NCBI GenBank assembly: GCA_017535325.1
Contig: JAFXUC010000008.1
Location: forward strand, 1-43,375
Reading direction: 5' to 3'
Source: Bacteroidales bacterium
GTDB lineage: Bacteria > Bacteroidota > Bacteroidia > Bacteroidales > UBA3824
Length of the DNA stretch: 43,375 nt
Made by a program: the position numbers and the translations under genes. How positions within the stretch are numbered: position 1 is the first letter of the stretch; each line of letters begins with the position of its first letter. Below are positions 23,942-32,547 of the stretch, piece by piece. The notes under the pieces are model-generated. The model was not told the origin of the DNA and ran no database searches. It saw only the letters and a program-made list of their open reading frames with translations.

Positions 23942-24517
23942 ATGAGATCATTTGATTTGAAAGGTACTGAGCGCAAAGAAATCGGCTCTAAGTACGCAAA
24001 ACAACTTCGTAAAGAAGGTCAGGTTCCCTGTATCGTTTACGGCAACAACAATCACATTAACTTCACCGTTTCTCAGAAAGAACTCAAAGGTGCTGTTGTA
24101 ACTCCCCATGTTTACATCGTTAACCTCAACATCGACGGCAAAGTTATCAAAACCATTATCAAAGACCTTCAATTCCACCCTGTTACGGAAGATGTTCTTC
24201 ACGCAGACTTCTACGCTTTTGCTGATGAGCAGCCTATTAGCGTAAAACTTCCCGTTAACCTCGTTGGTCTTGCACCCGGTGTTAAAGTCGGCGGTAAGAT
24301 GAAACAATCGGCAAGAAAAGTAACCGTTATGGGTAAAGCCGCTGATCTTCCCGAAAAAATCGACGTTGACGTAAGCAGCCTCGAACTCGAACAGTCTATC
24401 AAAGTTGCTGATTTGAAATTCGACAATTTCTGTATTACCGACCCGCAGGACGCTTTGATTTGCAGAATCCTTGCTACAAGGGCTACTGCCGCTGCTGCCG
24501 GTGCAGACCAAAAATAA
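23942..24517 (+). CDS. rplY: Ribosomal protein bL25 (CTC form)
   Basis: 191 residues, the longer CTC-type bL25 with an N-terminal 5S rRNA-binding domain (about 1-90, FDLKGTERKEIGSKYAKQLRKEGQVPCIVYG) and a C-terminal beta domain (about 95-185, with ISVKLPVNLVGLAPGVKVGG). It binds 5S rRNA in the large subunit. It is first in a conserved Bacteroidota cluster with pth 13 nt later and the S4-domain gene next. It has its own promoter and structured leader. The alanine-rich tail is common in this form. Confidence 0.95.
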   Translation: MRSFDLKGTERKEIGSKYAKQLRKEGQVPCIVYGNNNHINFTVSQKELKGAVVTPHVYIVNLNIDGKVIKTIIKDLQFHPVTEDVLHADFYAFADEQPISVKLPVNLVGLAPGVKVGGKMKQSARKVTVMGKAADLPEKIDVDVSSLELEQSIKVADLKFDNFCITDPQDALICRILATRATAAAAGADQK

Positions 24518-24530
24518 TAATTAAACTGTT

Positions 24531-25094
24531 ATGAAATATCTTATAGTCGGACTCGGAAACATTGGAGCAGAGTACGAAGATACAAGACATAACATCGGAT
24601 TTAAAGTACTCGATGCTTTTGCGAAGGCATCGGGTGCTTTTTTTAGTACCGGACGCTACGCATCGGTTGCCGAAGTAAAATTCCGGGGCAATCCTCTTGT
24701 TTTGATAAAACCGTCAACTTACATGAACCTCAGCGGAAAGGCTGTCGGATACTGGGCGGCTCAGGAAAAAATTCCGCCGGAGAATATTTTGGTGATAGTT
24801 GACGACTTGGCTTTGCCGTTTGCGACAATCAGAATCCGTCAGAGCGGCTCGGAAGGCGGTCATAACGGTCTGAAAAGCATTACGGAGGTTTTGGGCACTC
24901 AGAATTACGCCCGTTTGAGGTTCGGTATCGGCAACGATTTTCCGAAAGGCAGGCAGGCTGATTACGTTTTGGGCAAATGGTCGTTTGAGGAGTTGAAACG
25001 CATTCAGGAGCGTACAGAAGTAACAACTCAGGCGATTTACAGTTTCATAACCGACGGCATACAGCGTACAATGAACAGTTTTAACGGCAAATAA
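24531..25094 (+). CDS. pth: Peptidyl-tRNA hydrolase
   Basis: 187 residues, standard length. It releases peptides from stalled peptidyl-tRNA. Key residues are seen: Asn10 in GLGN, His20 in TRHN, Asp91 aligned to the E. coli catalytic Asp, plus PSTYMNLSG and GSEGGHNGLKS. The position between rplY and the S4-domain gene is the usual Bacteroidota order and fits a translation-rescue operon. Confidence 0.96.
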   Translation: MKYLIVGLGNIGAEYEDTRHNIGFKVLDAFAKASGAFFSTGRYASVAEVKFRGNPLVLIKPSTYMNLSGKAVGYWAAQEKIPPENILVIVDDLALPFATIRIRQSGSEGGHNGLKSITEVLGTQNYARLRFGIGNDFPKGRQADYVLGKWSFEELKRIQERTEVTTQAIYSFITDGIQRTMNSFNGK

Positions 25095-25101
25095 TTTTTA
25101 A

Positions 25102-25488
25102 ATGCGTGTAGATAAGTTTTTGTTTTGTGTAAGGCTTTTCAAAACCCGTTCTTTGGCCTCGGATGCGTGTTCAAAGGGCAGGATTCTTGTCAACGGCTCG
25201 CCCGTAAAGCCCTCGCGCGAGGTAAAACCCGGCGACGAGGTTTCGGTGAAGTCCAATCCCGTTTACAGGAAATACCTGATTCTCAATCTTTTGAACGGCA
25301 GGGTAGGGGCGGCGAAAGTTCCTGAGTATATGACTGAAACCACTCCTGAGGACGACCTTTTCAAATTGAAAATGATGAAGGACATTTCGTCGCTTTCGTT
25401 TGGAATACGCGACCGCGGTACGGGCAGACCGACAAAAAAAGACCGAAGAGACATCGACCGTTTTTATGACGATGAAAATAATTTGTAA
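25102..25488 (+). CDS. S4-domain RNA-binding protein of the HslR (Hsp15) type
   Basis: 128 residues. The N-terminal S4 domain (about 1-60, MRVDKFLFCVRLFKTRSLASDAC then GRILVNG) is followed by a basic extension ending GTGRPTKKDRRDIDRFYDDE. HslR/Hsp15 binds stalled 50S subunits carrying peptidyl-tRNA and helps recycle them; its place next to pth agrees with that role. It starts 7 nt after pth. The end overlaps the start of the following lipoprotein gene. Confidence 0.88.
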   Translation: MRVDKFLFCVRLFKTRSLASDACSKGRILVNGSPVKPSREVKPGDEVSVKSNPVYRKYLILNLLNGRVGAAKVPEYMTETTPEDDLFKLKMMKDISSLSFGIRDRGTGRPTKKDRRDIDRFYDDENNL

Positions 25489-26944
25489 AATAAAATATTG
25501 GTTTGCGGCAGTTTTTGCCGTGATTTTGTTTTCGTGTCAAAATTCTGTAAACAAGACAGTTAATGTTGACTCAGAGCCTTTGCTTTGGCCTGATTACAGC
25601 GGTGTTACAATTCCTAAAAACATTGCGCCCCTTAATTTTTCAACAGTATCGTTTGACAGTCTGACCTCTGTCAGCGCAAAAATTATTACACCCGACAATT
25701 CAGAATACACTTTTTCCGGCAAAAATTTTATCGCTTTTGACGAAAGCAAATGGAAAGAAATCCTTCAAAAATCTTCAAACGGAGAATTTTCTGTTTTTTA
25801 CTCGGAAGTTAAAAACGGAACCGAGTTTGTTTACAAGCCGTTTGTCATAAAAGTTGCCGACAGTGAGATTGACAACTTCCTCAATTACAGGCTTATAACT
25901 CCCGGTTATGAAATTTACAGCCGCATGGGTCTCTATTGCAGGGACTTGACAAATTTTTCTCAGACAACCGTTGTTGACAACCGTCTTTTGGATGCGAATT
26001 GTGTCAACTGTCATTCTTTTTGCAAAGGCAGTCCTGATTTGTCGCAGTTTCATATCAGGGGCAAATTAGGCGGCACTATCTTAAAAAGCGGCGACACGCT
26101 TACCGTTTGCAGAGCCGTTACCGAGAAGTTCAAACTAAACTGCGTCTATCCGTATTGGCACCCGTCAGAACGCTATATTGCTTATTCTCAGAATAATACG
26201 GTTCAGGCTTTTCACTGCGCCGATCCTAACAGGGTGGAGGTTTACGATATGGAGTCGCGGGTTGTGGTCTACGACAGAGAAAAAAACAAACTTTTTACCA
26301 CAGAGGCTCTTGATGACAAAAATACTTTTACTACCGAACCGTCTTTTTCTCCTGACGGCAACTTTTTGTATTTCACCTCTTCCAAGGCTTTTGACATGGC
26401 AAAGCACACAAAAGAAGCGCGTTACGATATTTGCAGAATTTCGTTTAATGCTCAGGACGGCACTTTCGGCAATGTTGACACGCTTGTAAAAACTACTTTG
26501 GACTCCATGACGGCCGCTTTTCCGAGACCTTCTTACGACGGAAAATTTTTGCTTTATACGAAGTTTGATTACGGACAGTTTGCAATATGGCACAAGGAGG
26601 CTGACTTGTGGATGCTTGACATTGAAAAAAATATTACTTTCCCTTTGCAGAAGGCTAACAGCGGTGATGTTGACAGTTATCATTCGTGGTCTCAAAATTC
26701 GCGCTGGATAGTTTTTGAGTCGCGCAGGGACGACGGATTTTTTACGCGCCTTTACATCGCTTACATCAACGGAGACGGCACGGCTGAAAAAGCCTTTCTT
26801 TTGCCGCAGGAAACACCAGAACACAACCGTAAACTTATGTACAGTTACAATGTCCCCGAATTTTCCGTCTCAAAATTTGAGGTTGACAAGTCCGTTTTGG
26901 AGAAAAAAGTAAAAAGCGGAGAAAAATTGCAGTTTGATTATTAA
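25466..26944 (+). CDS. Beta-propeller (TolB/PD40-like) lipoprotein with a CxxCH haem-c motif
   Basis: 492 residues from the ATG at 25466 (next ATG at 25472; the frame extends to 25400 but that part lies inside the S4 gene). The signal ends VILFSCQ, a lipobox. After an N-terminal beta domain (about 30-170) comes NCVNCHSF, a CxxCH motif able to bind one c-type haem. The rest contains PD40-like blades, for example YPYWHPSERYIAYS, PSFSPDGNFLYF and FPRPSYDGKFLLY. I recall this architecture in Bacteroidota proteins annotated as cytochrome c biosynthesis or TolB-like proteins; its role is not established. The haem needs a Ccm or Ccs machinery, which is not in this window. It is the last gene of the rplY cluster by overlap. 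Confidence 0.78.
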   Translation: MTMKIICKIKYWFAAVFAVILFSCQNSVNKTVNVDSEPLLWPDYSGVTIPKNIAPLNFSTVSFDSLTSVSAKIITPDNSEYTFSGKNFIAFDESKWKEILQKSSNGEFSVFYSEVKNGTEFVYKPFVIKVADSEIDNFLNYRLITPGYEIYSRMGLYCRDLTNFSQTTVVDNRLLDANCVNCHSFCKGSPDLSQFHIRGKLGGTILKSGDTLTVCRAVTEKFKLNCVYPYWHPSERYIAYSQNNTVQAFHCADPNRVEVYDMESRVVVYDREKNKLFTTEALDDKNTFTTEPSFSPDGNFLYFTSSKAFDMAKHTKEARYDICRISFNAQDGTFGNVDTLVKTTLDSMTAAFPRPSYDGKFLLYTKFDYGQFAIWHKEADLWMLDIEKNITFPLQKANSGDVDSYHSWSQNSRWIVFESRRDDGFFTRLYIAYINGDGTAEKAFLLPQETPEHNRKLMYSYNVPEFSVSKFEVDKSVLEKKVKSGEKLQFDY

Positions 26945-26974
26945 TGTCGTTTTAAAAAAAACTTAAAAAATCTT

Positions 26975-27005
26975 TTTGCAAACCCAAAAAAAGTTTGTAT
27001 TTTAG
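26975..27005 (+). promoter_or_regulatory. Promoter of the three-gene envelope operon
   Basis: TTTG at 26975-26978, 19-nt spacer, TATTTTAG at 26998-27005, one mismatch to TAnnTTTG. It lies 43 nt before the ATG at 27048. Confidence 0.6.
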
Positions 27006-27047
27006 CGGATTGAAAAATATTCAGAAACCAAACATTTATTTATAAAA

Positions 27048-29597
27048 ATGAGTCAGCCGATTATAACTACTGATATTTCAGCCATAAGGCCTGTGTTTTC
27101 GGAAGGAACTGCCGAAAATATAAAGCGGTATACGCAGTTAAAAAAAATGTTCCATCACGGTCGTGAGTATTCCGTATTAGCGGAGCCTATGCTTGACGGT
27201 CCGCAAAAAATTACATGGCACACCGAGTTTGAGGGAACTCCGCAGCCGTTTTCTTCCTTGTCGGAAGAAGAAAAAAAAGCCGCAAAAGGCATTCTTAAAT
27301 ATCAGGTCAACAAACTTTACAAAGCGGTTTTCAAACAACTTTACCGCAACAGTATGGACGATGTTGCAGACATGTTTTCCATACTTGACTCTTGTATCGA
27401 AATTCCTGATTATGACAATATATACAGGGTTCAGAATACAGACGGCAAGTCTAAATATGTTTTGATAAAATGGGGTTTTATTTCTGACGATTTCAATGCT
27501 CAGTCAGAACTCGTGAAAAAACTTGTTCCTACCGCCGTTGACACTGTAAAAATCAAGGTTATTAAAAATCAGAAAGCCGCTCAGGGTGAGAGCGTTGTGG
27601 TCGTTTACAACGGTAAACCATCTTCGCTGACCACTGATTCAAAAGGTTTTGTCTTTTTGGAGGACATACCTTTGGGTTCTAATTTTTCTGTCGAGACCCC
27701 TGACAAGGAGGTAATAACTGAGTATCTTTGCGACGGCAGCGACGAATACCATTTTCTTATCGGCACTCAGAGTCTTGACATGAATTTTGTTGTCAGGGAT
27801 TCTGACGGCGTTGCGATAACCGACACTGAAATTTCTTTCACATACGACGGCAGAACGTATTTTGAGACCACAAACTCCAATGGCGAAATCTTGCTGAAAG
27901 GTATTCCCGAAGGCACAGAAGTTATTGTTAAACAGAGAAATATCAAAGAGACGTTTACTTGCAGTGCCGATACTTCGGAGTATAAGTTTACGGGTTCGAG
28001 ACCGACTGCCGAAATTGACGTTGCCGTTATAAGCGACAGAGGCGAGTTTTTGCCGGGCATTGAGGTAAAATTCACTTATCAGGACAAGGAAAATACTATT
28101 ATTACCGACCGTAACGGAAGGGTTTCATGCGATAAGTTTCCGCCTGAGACAGAAATAAAAATCGAGTGCAGTGCGCCTGATTATCAGAAGAGTACAATTA
28201 CGCTTTTTACGCACGAGGGTCTTAACATGGCTGAAATTAAAGTCAGGAAAGTATCTTCGTTCGGTAAGATGACAATCCGGGTTGTTGACGAGCAGCGTAA
28301 TCCTATTGTCGGCACACAGATAAAATGCAAATGCGATGACGACACTGAAAAAGAATTTACCACGGATGAAAACGGCGAGATAACTTTGGACAGGGTCAAT
28401 TATAATTCTGACGTTACTTGTACACAGATTGTCAACAACTTGGCAACCCACAGACACGTATTCACGTTTACGGCTGACATTACGGATTACGTTTTGATGG
28501 GCGGTAAGATTTTGGACAGGTCAAAACTTTCTGATGTTGAAATCTTGGTGCTTAACAGGCACAAGGAAAAAGTGCCTAACCTCAGTGTTACGGTTGACAA
28601 TTCGCAGGGGGTCTTAAACAAGGTTTCTGACCAGTCAGGCAGAATTATTATTCCGAATGTAAAGCGCGGAACTTACACTATTTCAGCGGAATACAACGGC
28701 AAGTATACAATGTTGACCCGCGAGTTCAACAAGGACAAAGAGTTTGTAAAACTTGTTGTAGGAAGCCGGAATTACGTTTTATGGCTCATTTTGCTTCCGT
28801 TGCTTGCCCTTTTATTGTGCGGACTTTATTATTGGCAAGGAAAGGACAGCGGGTCGCAGACCGACAAGATTGCTCCTGTTGCTGATACTGTTTCAACAAA
28901 AGACACTTCAAATGCTTTGGTTCCTCCGGTTTCTGCTGATACCGCCTCTATAATTTCAGAGAAAGAGCCTGTTGTGGAGACTGCTCAGGGTATTACAATG
29001 AGCATTTATGACGAGAAAAGCGGCAACCCTGTTTCCGGCGCAAAAATTTCCATCGAATACGGCAACGGCAAAAACAAGACAAAAATCGACGGTGTCTCTG
29101 ACGAAAACGGTGTGTTTAATTTCAAGGACGTTCCGATGGATTCCACCTTGCAGATTAACGCGAAAATCACAGCCGACGGTCATCCCGAATATATAACGGC
29201 TTTCTTGTTTTCGCCGGAAAAGAAAATTGCGCTGCCCGAATTTTCTGAGGAGAACAACGACATTCCCGTTGAGTGCGGTGCAACCGTTAAGTCTAAGGGT
29301 TTCCATTCTACGATTCAGACCGTGAAGGTTGACAAGACAAGCGGCAATCTTACAATCGGTTACGCAATGTTTGACATTCCTGACGAGATTATCGTTTACA
29401 ACGGAAAGGCGGCAGAAATCTCTGACAGTAAAATTGTTTACAAATCCGACGGTTTTGTAAAAGGACCTTTCAAAAAGGCTACTTTCAAGTTCAACGACCC
29501 TGACGGTTTGGTTACGGTGAGAATTAACGGCGGCGACAACAAGAAAACCGAATGGTATTTCAAAGTTTATTGTCCGTCAAAAAAAACAAATAAATAG
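27048..29597 (+). CDS. Large single-pass protein: WGF-type N-module, five beta-sandwich repeats, membrane helix, outer domains
   Basis: 849 residues, no signal peptide. Module 1 (about 38-146) starts EYSVLAEPM, has KITWHTEFEG, LSEEEKKAAKGIL and IEIPDYDNIYRV, and ends in a WGF (142-144). Five tandem repeats of about 70-85 residues follow (165-570), each with a YNGK or similar strand and a TDxxGxxxLxxIP turn typical of carboxypeptidase-regulatory-like or Big-type folds. One strong helix (576-596, LWLILLPLLALLLCGLYYW) leads to a Thr/Ser-rich linker, a sixth repeat (650-720) and a C-terminal strand-rich domain (740-845). I infer N-inside topology, repeats in the cytoplasm and the end outside. The N-module resembles the SrfA family of proteobacterial virulence-associated proteins as I remember them (DxxxWY, then VYLVxGxPVxTFWGF), but I could not check this. 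First of three genes. Confidence 0.75.
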   Translation: MSQPIITTDISAIRPVFSEGTAENIKRYTQLKKMFHHGREYSVLAEPMLDGPQKITWHTEFEGTPQPFSSLSEEEKKAAKGILKYQVNKLYKAVFKQLYRNSMDDVADMFSILDSCIEIPDYDNIYRVQNTDGKSKYVLIKWGFISDDFNAQSELVKKLVPTAVDTVKIKVIKNQKAAQGESVVVVYNGKPSSLTTDSKGFVFLEDIPLGSNFSVETPDKEVITEYLCDGSDEYHFLIGTQSLDMNFVVRDSDGVAITDTEISFTYDGRTYFETTNSNGEILLKGIPEGTEVIVKQRNIKETFTCSADTSEYKFTGSRPTAEIDVAVISDRGEFLPGIEVKFTYQDKENTIITDRNGRVSCDKFPPETEIKIECSAPDYQKSTITLFTHEGLNMAEIKVRKVSSFGKMTIRVVDEQRNPIVGTQIKCKCDDDTEKEFTTDENGEITLDRVNYNSDVTCTQIVNNLATHRHVFTFTADITDYVLMGGKILDRSKLSDVEILVLNRHKEKVPNLSVTVDNSQGVLNKVSDQSGRIIIPNVKRGTYTISAEYNGKYTMLTREFNKDKEFVKLVVGSRNYVLWLILLPLLALLLCGLYYWQGKDSGSQTDKIAPVADTVSTKDTSNALVPPVSADTASIISEKEPVVETAQGITMSIYDEKSGNPVSGAKISIEYGNGKNKTKIDGVSDENGVFNFKDVPMDSTLQINAKITADGHPEYITAFLFSPEKKIALPEFSEENNDIPVECGATVKSKGFHSTIQTVKVDKTSGNLTIGYAMFDIPDEIIVYNGKAAEISDSKIVYKSDGFVKGPFKKATFKFNDPDGLVTVRINGGDNKKTEWYFKVYCPSKKTNK

Positions 29598-29606
29598 TGT
29601 CAGACT

Positions 29607-30764
29607 ATGAATATAATAGCAACGAAAATAATCAGCGACATCCGTTATCTGATGGGCAGCACGATAACCGCGCCTAATATGTACCGTCAGATAAAAGCGA
29701 CGTTTCCTCAAAGCGACGTTTATAAGATATTTGCCGAGCCGATAATCCTGGAAGACGGCGTAAAAATTGCATGGGCAAGCCCTTACGAGGGCTCTGCCGT
29801 CAATTATCAGCACCTCAGCGACGAGGACAAAAGTCTTGCGCAGGATATTTTGAGCGGCGAAATCGGAAAACTCATCAATGAAATCAAAAAATTCGACAAC
29901 AACGAAGTCATTGATTTTATTTACAAATGTATCGAAATACCTGATTTAAACGATATTTACATTGTTAACTCGCCGGAGGGCAGGCACGCTGTTATCACTC
30001 AGTGGGGTTTTGTCAACGACACTCCCGGTGCGGAAAAAGGTCTTCTGACCAAGTTTATCAACATCAGAAAAATTCCGATGAAGTTTTCGGTTGTTTACAA
30101 CGACGATTTAACCGCCGCGCCTTTTGAGGACATTGTTTTTGATATTGACAAAAAACTTATGTCAGCAAAGTCCGATGCAAACGGCGTTATCGTTTTGGAA
30201 AAAATCAAGGAAAACGCCTTTGTAAAGGCTTTTGAGGCGGCTGAAAAGGATAAAAGCGTTCCTCAAACCTTTACCTGTTACGAAAACGGAAACTACACGA
30301 TAAAAGTTACGCCGAAGGGCGATATGAACGTCATTGTTACAGACCAAAATTCCGTGCCGCAGTCAGGCGTGGAGTTTTTGTTTGAGCATGACGGCATAAC
30401 TGAAAAGGCGGTTTCTAATGCTGACGGAAGAATTGTTATCAACCGTTTGAAAAATTCTACTGCCGTAGCCGCTTACCAGCCTTCTCAGACCGGCGCAAAA
30501 AACAATCTCAACAATTTCATTTACAACCGTTCTACGCCCGAATACAAAATCGTAATTCAGGTGGAGACCTTGCAGGTGGAAGAGCCGAAAACGCACAATA
30601 TGCGCTTTAAGGTGATTGACGAGAAAAACAACGTTATCAAAAACGCCGAAGTCATCGTAAAATACAACGGAATTACCAAAACTCTCAGAACCGACGCCGA
30701 AGGTTATGCCGAACTTCAAGACGTACCGTTAGGCACTGTGGTAGAGGCAAGGGCTAAAAAATAA
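29607..30764 (+). CDS. Soluble paralogue: WGF-type N-module plus three beta-sandwich repeats
   Basis: 385 residues, no signal or helix. The N-module (about 36-136) lines up with the preceding protein: VYKIFAEPII, KIAWASPYEG, LSDEDKSLAQDIL, IEIPDLNDIYIV, and TQWGF (W133-F135). Three repeat-type segments follow (about 154-235, 236-320 and 328-385), the last with VKYNGITKTLRTDAEGYAELQDVPLG, matching the YNG...TDxxG pattern. The gene ends at TAA 30762-30764, and the next gene is in the same frame with eight sense codons between. Reading through would attach it directly to the membrane segment of the next gene and recreate the layout of the first gene. So it is either a split product or a real soluble component. 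Start is 9 nt after the previous stop. Confidence 0.72.
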   Translation: MNIIATKIISDIRYLMGSTITAPNMYRQIKATFPQSDVYKIFAEPIILEDGVKIAWASPYEGSAVNYQHLSDEDKSLAQDILSGEIGKLINEIKKFDNNEVIDFIYKCIEIPDLNDIYIVNSPEGRHAVITQWGFVNDTPGAEKGLLTKFINIRKIPMKFSVVYNDDLTAAPFEDIVFDIDKKLMSAKSDANGVIVLEKIKENAFVKAFEAAEKDKSVPQTFTCYENGNYTIKVTPKGDMNVIVTDQNSVPQSGVEFLFEHDGITEKAVSNADGRIVINRLKNSTAVAAYQPSQTGAKNNLNNFIYNRSTPEYKIVIQVETLQVEEPKTHNMRFKVIDEKNNVIKNAEVIVKYNGITKTLRTDAEGYAELQDVPLGTVVEARAKK

Positions 30765-30788
30765 AAATCAACAAAAAAACTTAACATT

Positions 30789-32495
30789 ATGCAAACTTTT
30801 ATTAACTCGGAAAACGAAGCGGAATACATCGTAAAGGTCAAAAGCAAAAATTATAAGTGGCTCTGGCTGCTTTTGTTGCTGCTTTTGCCGTTGCTGTTGC
30901 TTTTGAGGTTTTCAAAGGACGTTGTTTTCGTAACCTCGGACGCTGACAGCAAATCTGCATTACAAAATGTAAATGTAGATTTTAAATATGTTGATTATTC
31001 TTTTTTAAAATTAAACCCTTTTGGATTTTTTGTTGCTGATACTGTTAAATTAGACGGGCAAACTGATGAAAACGGAAAGTTAGTGTTTACAAAAGTAAAT
31101 TATTCTTTATATTCAGTTTTGTTCCATTATGCTGAAAATGCAGAGGTTAGGGCTTCAAAAGGCTGTCAGGGTTCGGATACTTTGAGGCCGCTTTTTACTT
31201 CTCTTCAAGAAAATTTTCCATACGATGTTCTTTTGGGAAGACCGAAAACTTCACTTACTTTTTTGGTTGTTGACAAGGAAGACAACGAGCCTCTGCCGGA
31301 AGCGTTGGTTAAAGTTTTGGTTGAAGGTCAGGAGTTTGAGGCTCAGACTCTTAACGACGGCACTGCGGAAGTAAAAAACTTGCCGGGCTGTTCTAATTTG
31401 CATGTTGAGGGACTGAAAGAGGGTTTTTCGTCCGACACTTTGACTGCTGACATCGGCACTTTTATGGAAAGCAGCGACAACAGGGTTTTGAGACTTTTAC
31501 CGCGTAAGGGTGTCGTAAGTTTTACGGTTAAAGATTTGGAAACAGACAAGAGCATATCAGGAGCCGCTGCAAGACTCGTTTTGAACTCTCAGACGACGGA
31601 TATTGCGGTTAACACCAACGGAGTAGGAAAGGGCTTTTTTGAGAATGTCAGCGCGAAATATGATTTCAGTATCTTGGTTAGCAAGGATTCTTATTTTGAC
31701 ACTTCAAGTGCGGTGTTTAAACTAACTGGTTATGAAAAACTTACGGAAGACGAAAAAGTTATAAAAATGCGTCCCTGCAAAAACAGCCTTGTTTTTCGCG
31801 ACATTGACTCTCTTTCGGGCAAACCCGTTGAAAATGTTAAGAATAAGATTTTTATTAATGGCGTAGAAAAAAATACTGCGGTCTCTGACGCTCAGGGGCG
31901 TTTTACAGTTGTCAACATCGGTCAGGATGATGAGGTAAAAATCGTTGCGACAAAGCCCGGCATGAAAACAAAGACGTGGAAAAGTACGGGGGCAAAACTC
32001 TCTGCCGGCCGTCAGTCTGCCCGCGACATAAAACTTCAATACGAAAAAATTACACCGAGCAAACCTAATCCTGCTCAGCATTGCGGCGTTCATTTTTCGG
32101 GAACACTGCTTGCCGACAAAGAGGTTCAGGGGCATATTTCAAAGATTTATTCTCCGGACATTTACGGCGAATATGTGGGCGAGGGACGTTATATCAGCAA
32201 TCAGGCGGCTTTTCCGAAAGCGGTTCAGTATACTTTTGACGCGATTGCCGTTGATAAAAACACGCGCCTGATAATTTACAGCGAGCCGGATTTCAAAGGA
32301 AGGGTTCTTCTTGACGTCAAAGGTCCGTGTCTTATCAATAATGTGAAATGGAAAGACGAGGCGCGTATAAAAGATGTCTGCACGCGGACTTTCTCTGCCG
32401 AACTCGAAGCAAATTATCCCAAATCCTGCCGCAAATGGTCGGATTCCAATATGAACACTTGGGATTTCGGAAGTTGCGTGATTACGTGTGAATAA
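30789..32495 (+). CDS. Single-pass membrane protein with outer beta-sandwich repeats and a crystallin-like C-terminal segment
   Basis: 568 residues. A short polar start (about 1-22, SENEAEYIVKVKSKNYK) is followed by a membrane helix (23-39, mostly Leu). Then come repeats (about 45-430) with motifs such as DGQTDENGKLVFTKV, EALVKVLVEGQEFEAQTLNDGTAEVKNLPG and SDAQGRFTVVNIG. The C-terminal part (about 435-568) includes LIIYSEPDFKGRVLLDV, which resembles a beta/gamma-crystallin half-motif, and five cysteines near the end. The start aligns by eye with the helix-flanking part of the first gene (VKLVVGSRNY versus VKVKSKNYKW). Codons at 30955-31140 are much more AT-rich than the rest. A terminator follows. 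Function unknown; it is probably the envelope-exposed partner of the soluble paralogue. Confidence 0.7.
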   Translation: MQTFINSENEAEYIVKVKSKNYKWLWLLLLLLLPLLLLLRFSKDVVFVTSDADSKSALQNVNVDFKYVDYSFLKLNPFGFFVADTVKLDGQTDENGKLVFTKVNYSLYSVLFHYAENAEVRASKGCQGSDTLRPLFTSLQENFPYDVLLGRPKTSLTFLVVDKEDNEPLPEALVKVLVEGQEFEAQTLNDGTAEVKNLPGCSNLHVEGLKEGFSSDTLTADIGTFMESSDNRVLRLLPRKGVVSFTVKDLETDKSISGAAARLVLNSQTTDIAVNTNGVGKGFFENVSAKYDFSILVSKDSYFDTSSAVFKLTGYEKLTEDEKVIKMRPCKNSLVFRDIDSLSGKPVENVKNKIFINGVEKNTAVSDAQGRFTVVNIGQDDEVKIVATKPGMKTKTWKSTGAKLSAGRQSARDIKLQYEKITPSKPNPAQHCGVHFSGTLLADKEVQGHISKIYSPDIYGEYVGEGRYISNQAAFPKAVQYTFDAIAVDKNTRLIIYSEPDFKGRVLLDVKGPCLINNVKWKDEARIKDVCTRTFSAELEANYPKSCRKWSDSNMNTWDFGSCVITCE

Positions 32496-32501
32496 AATTA
32501 G

Positions 32502-32531
32502 AAAAAAGGCTGTTGAAAAACAGCCTTTTTT
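32502..32531. terminator. Bidirectional terminator between the three-gene operon and the XRE gene
   Basis: A 13-bp perfect stem (32502-32514 with 32519-32531) with a GAAA tetraloop; A-run at left and T-run at right. It ends both converging transcripts. Confidence 0.9.
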
Positions 32532-32547
32532 AATTCTTTGATATAAA

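Noticed and set aside
26165..26824. 219-codon minus-strand frame inside the propeller lipoprotein gene
   Set aside because: Antisense shadow; very basic and Phe/Val-rich without recognisable features.
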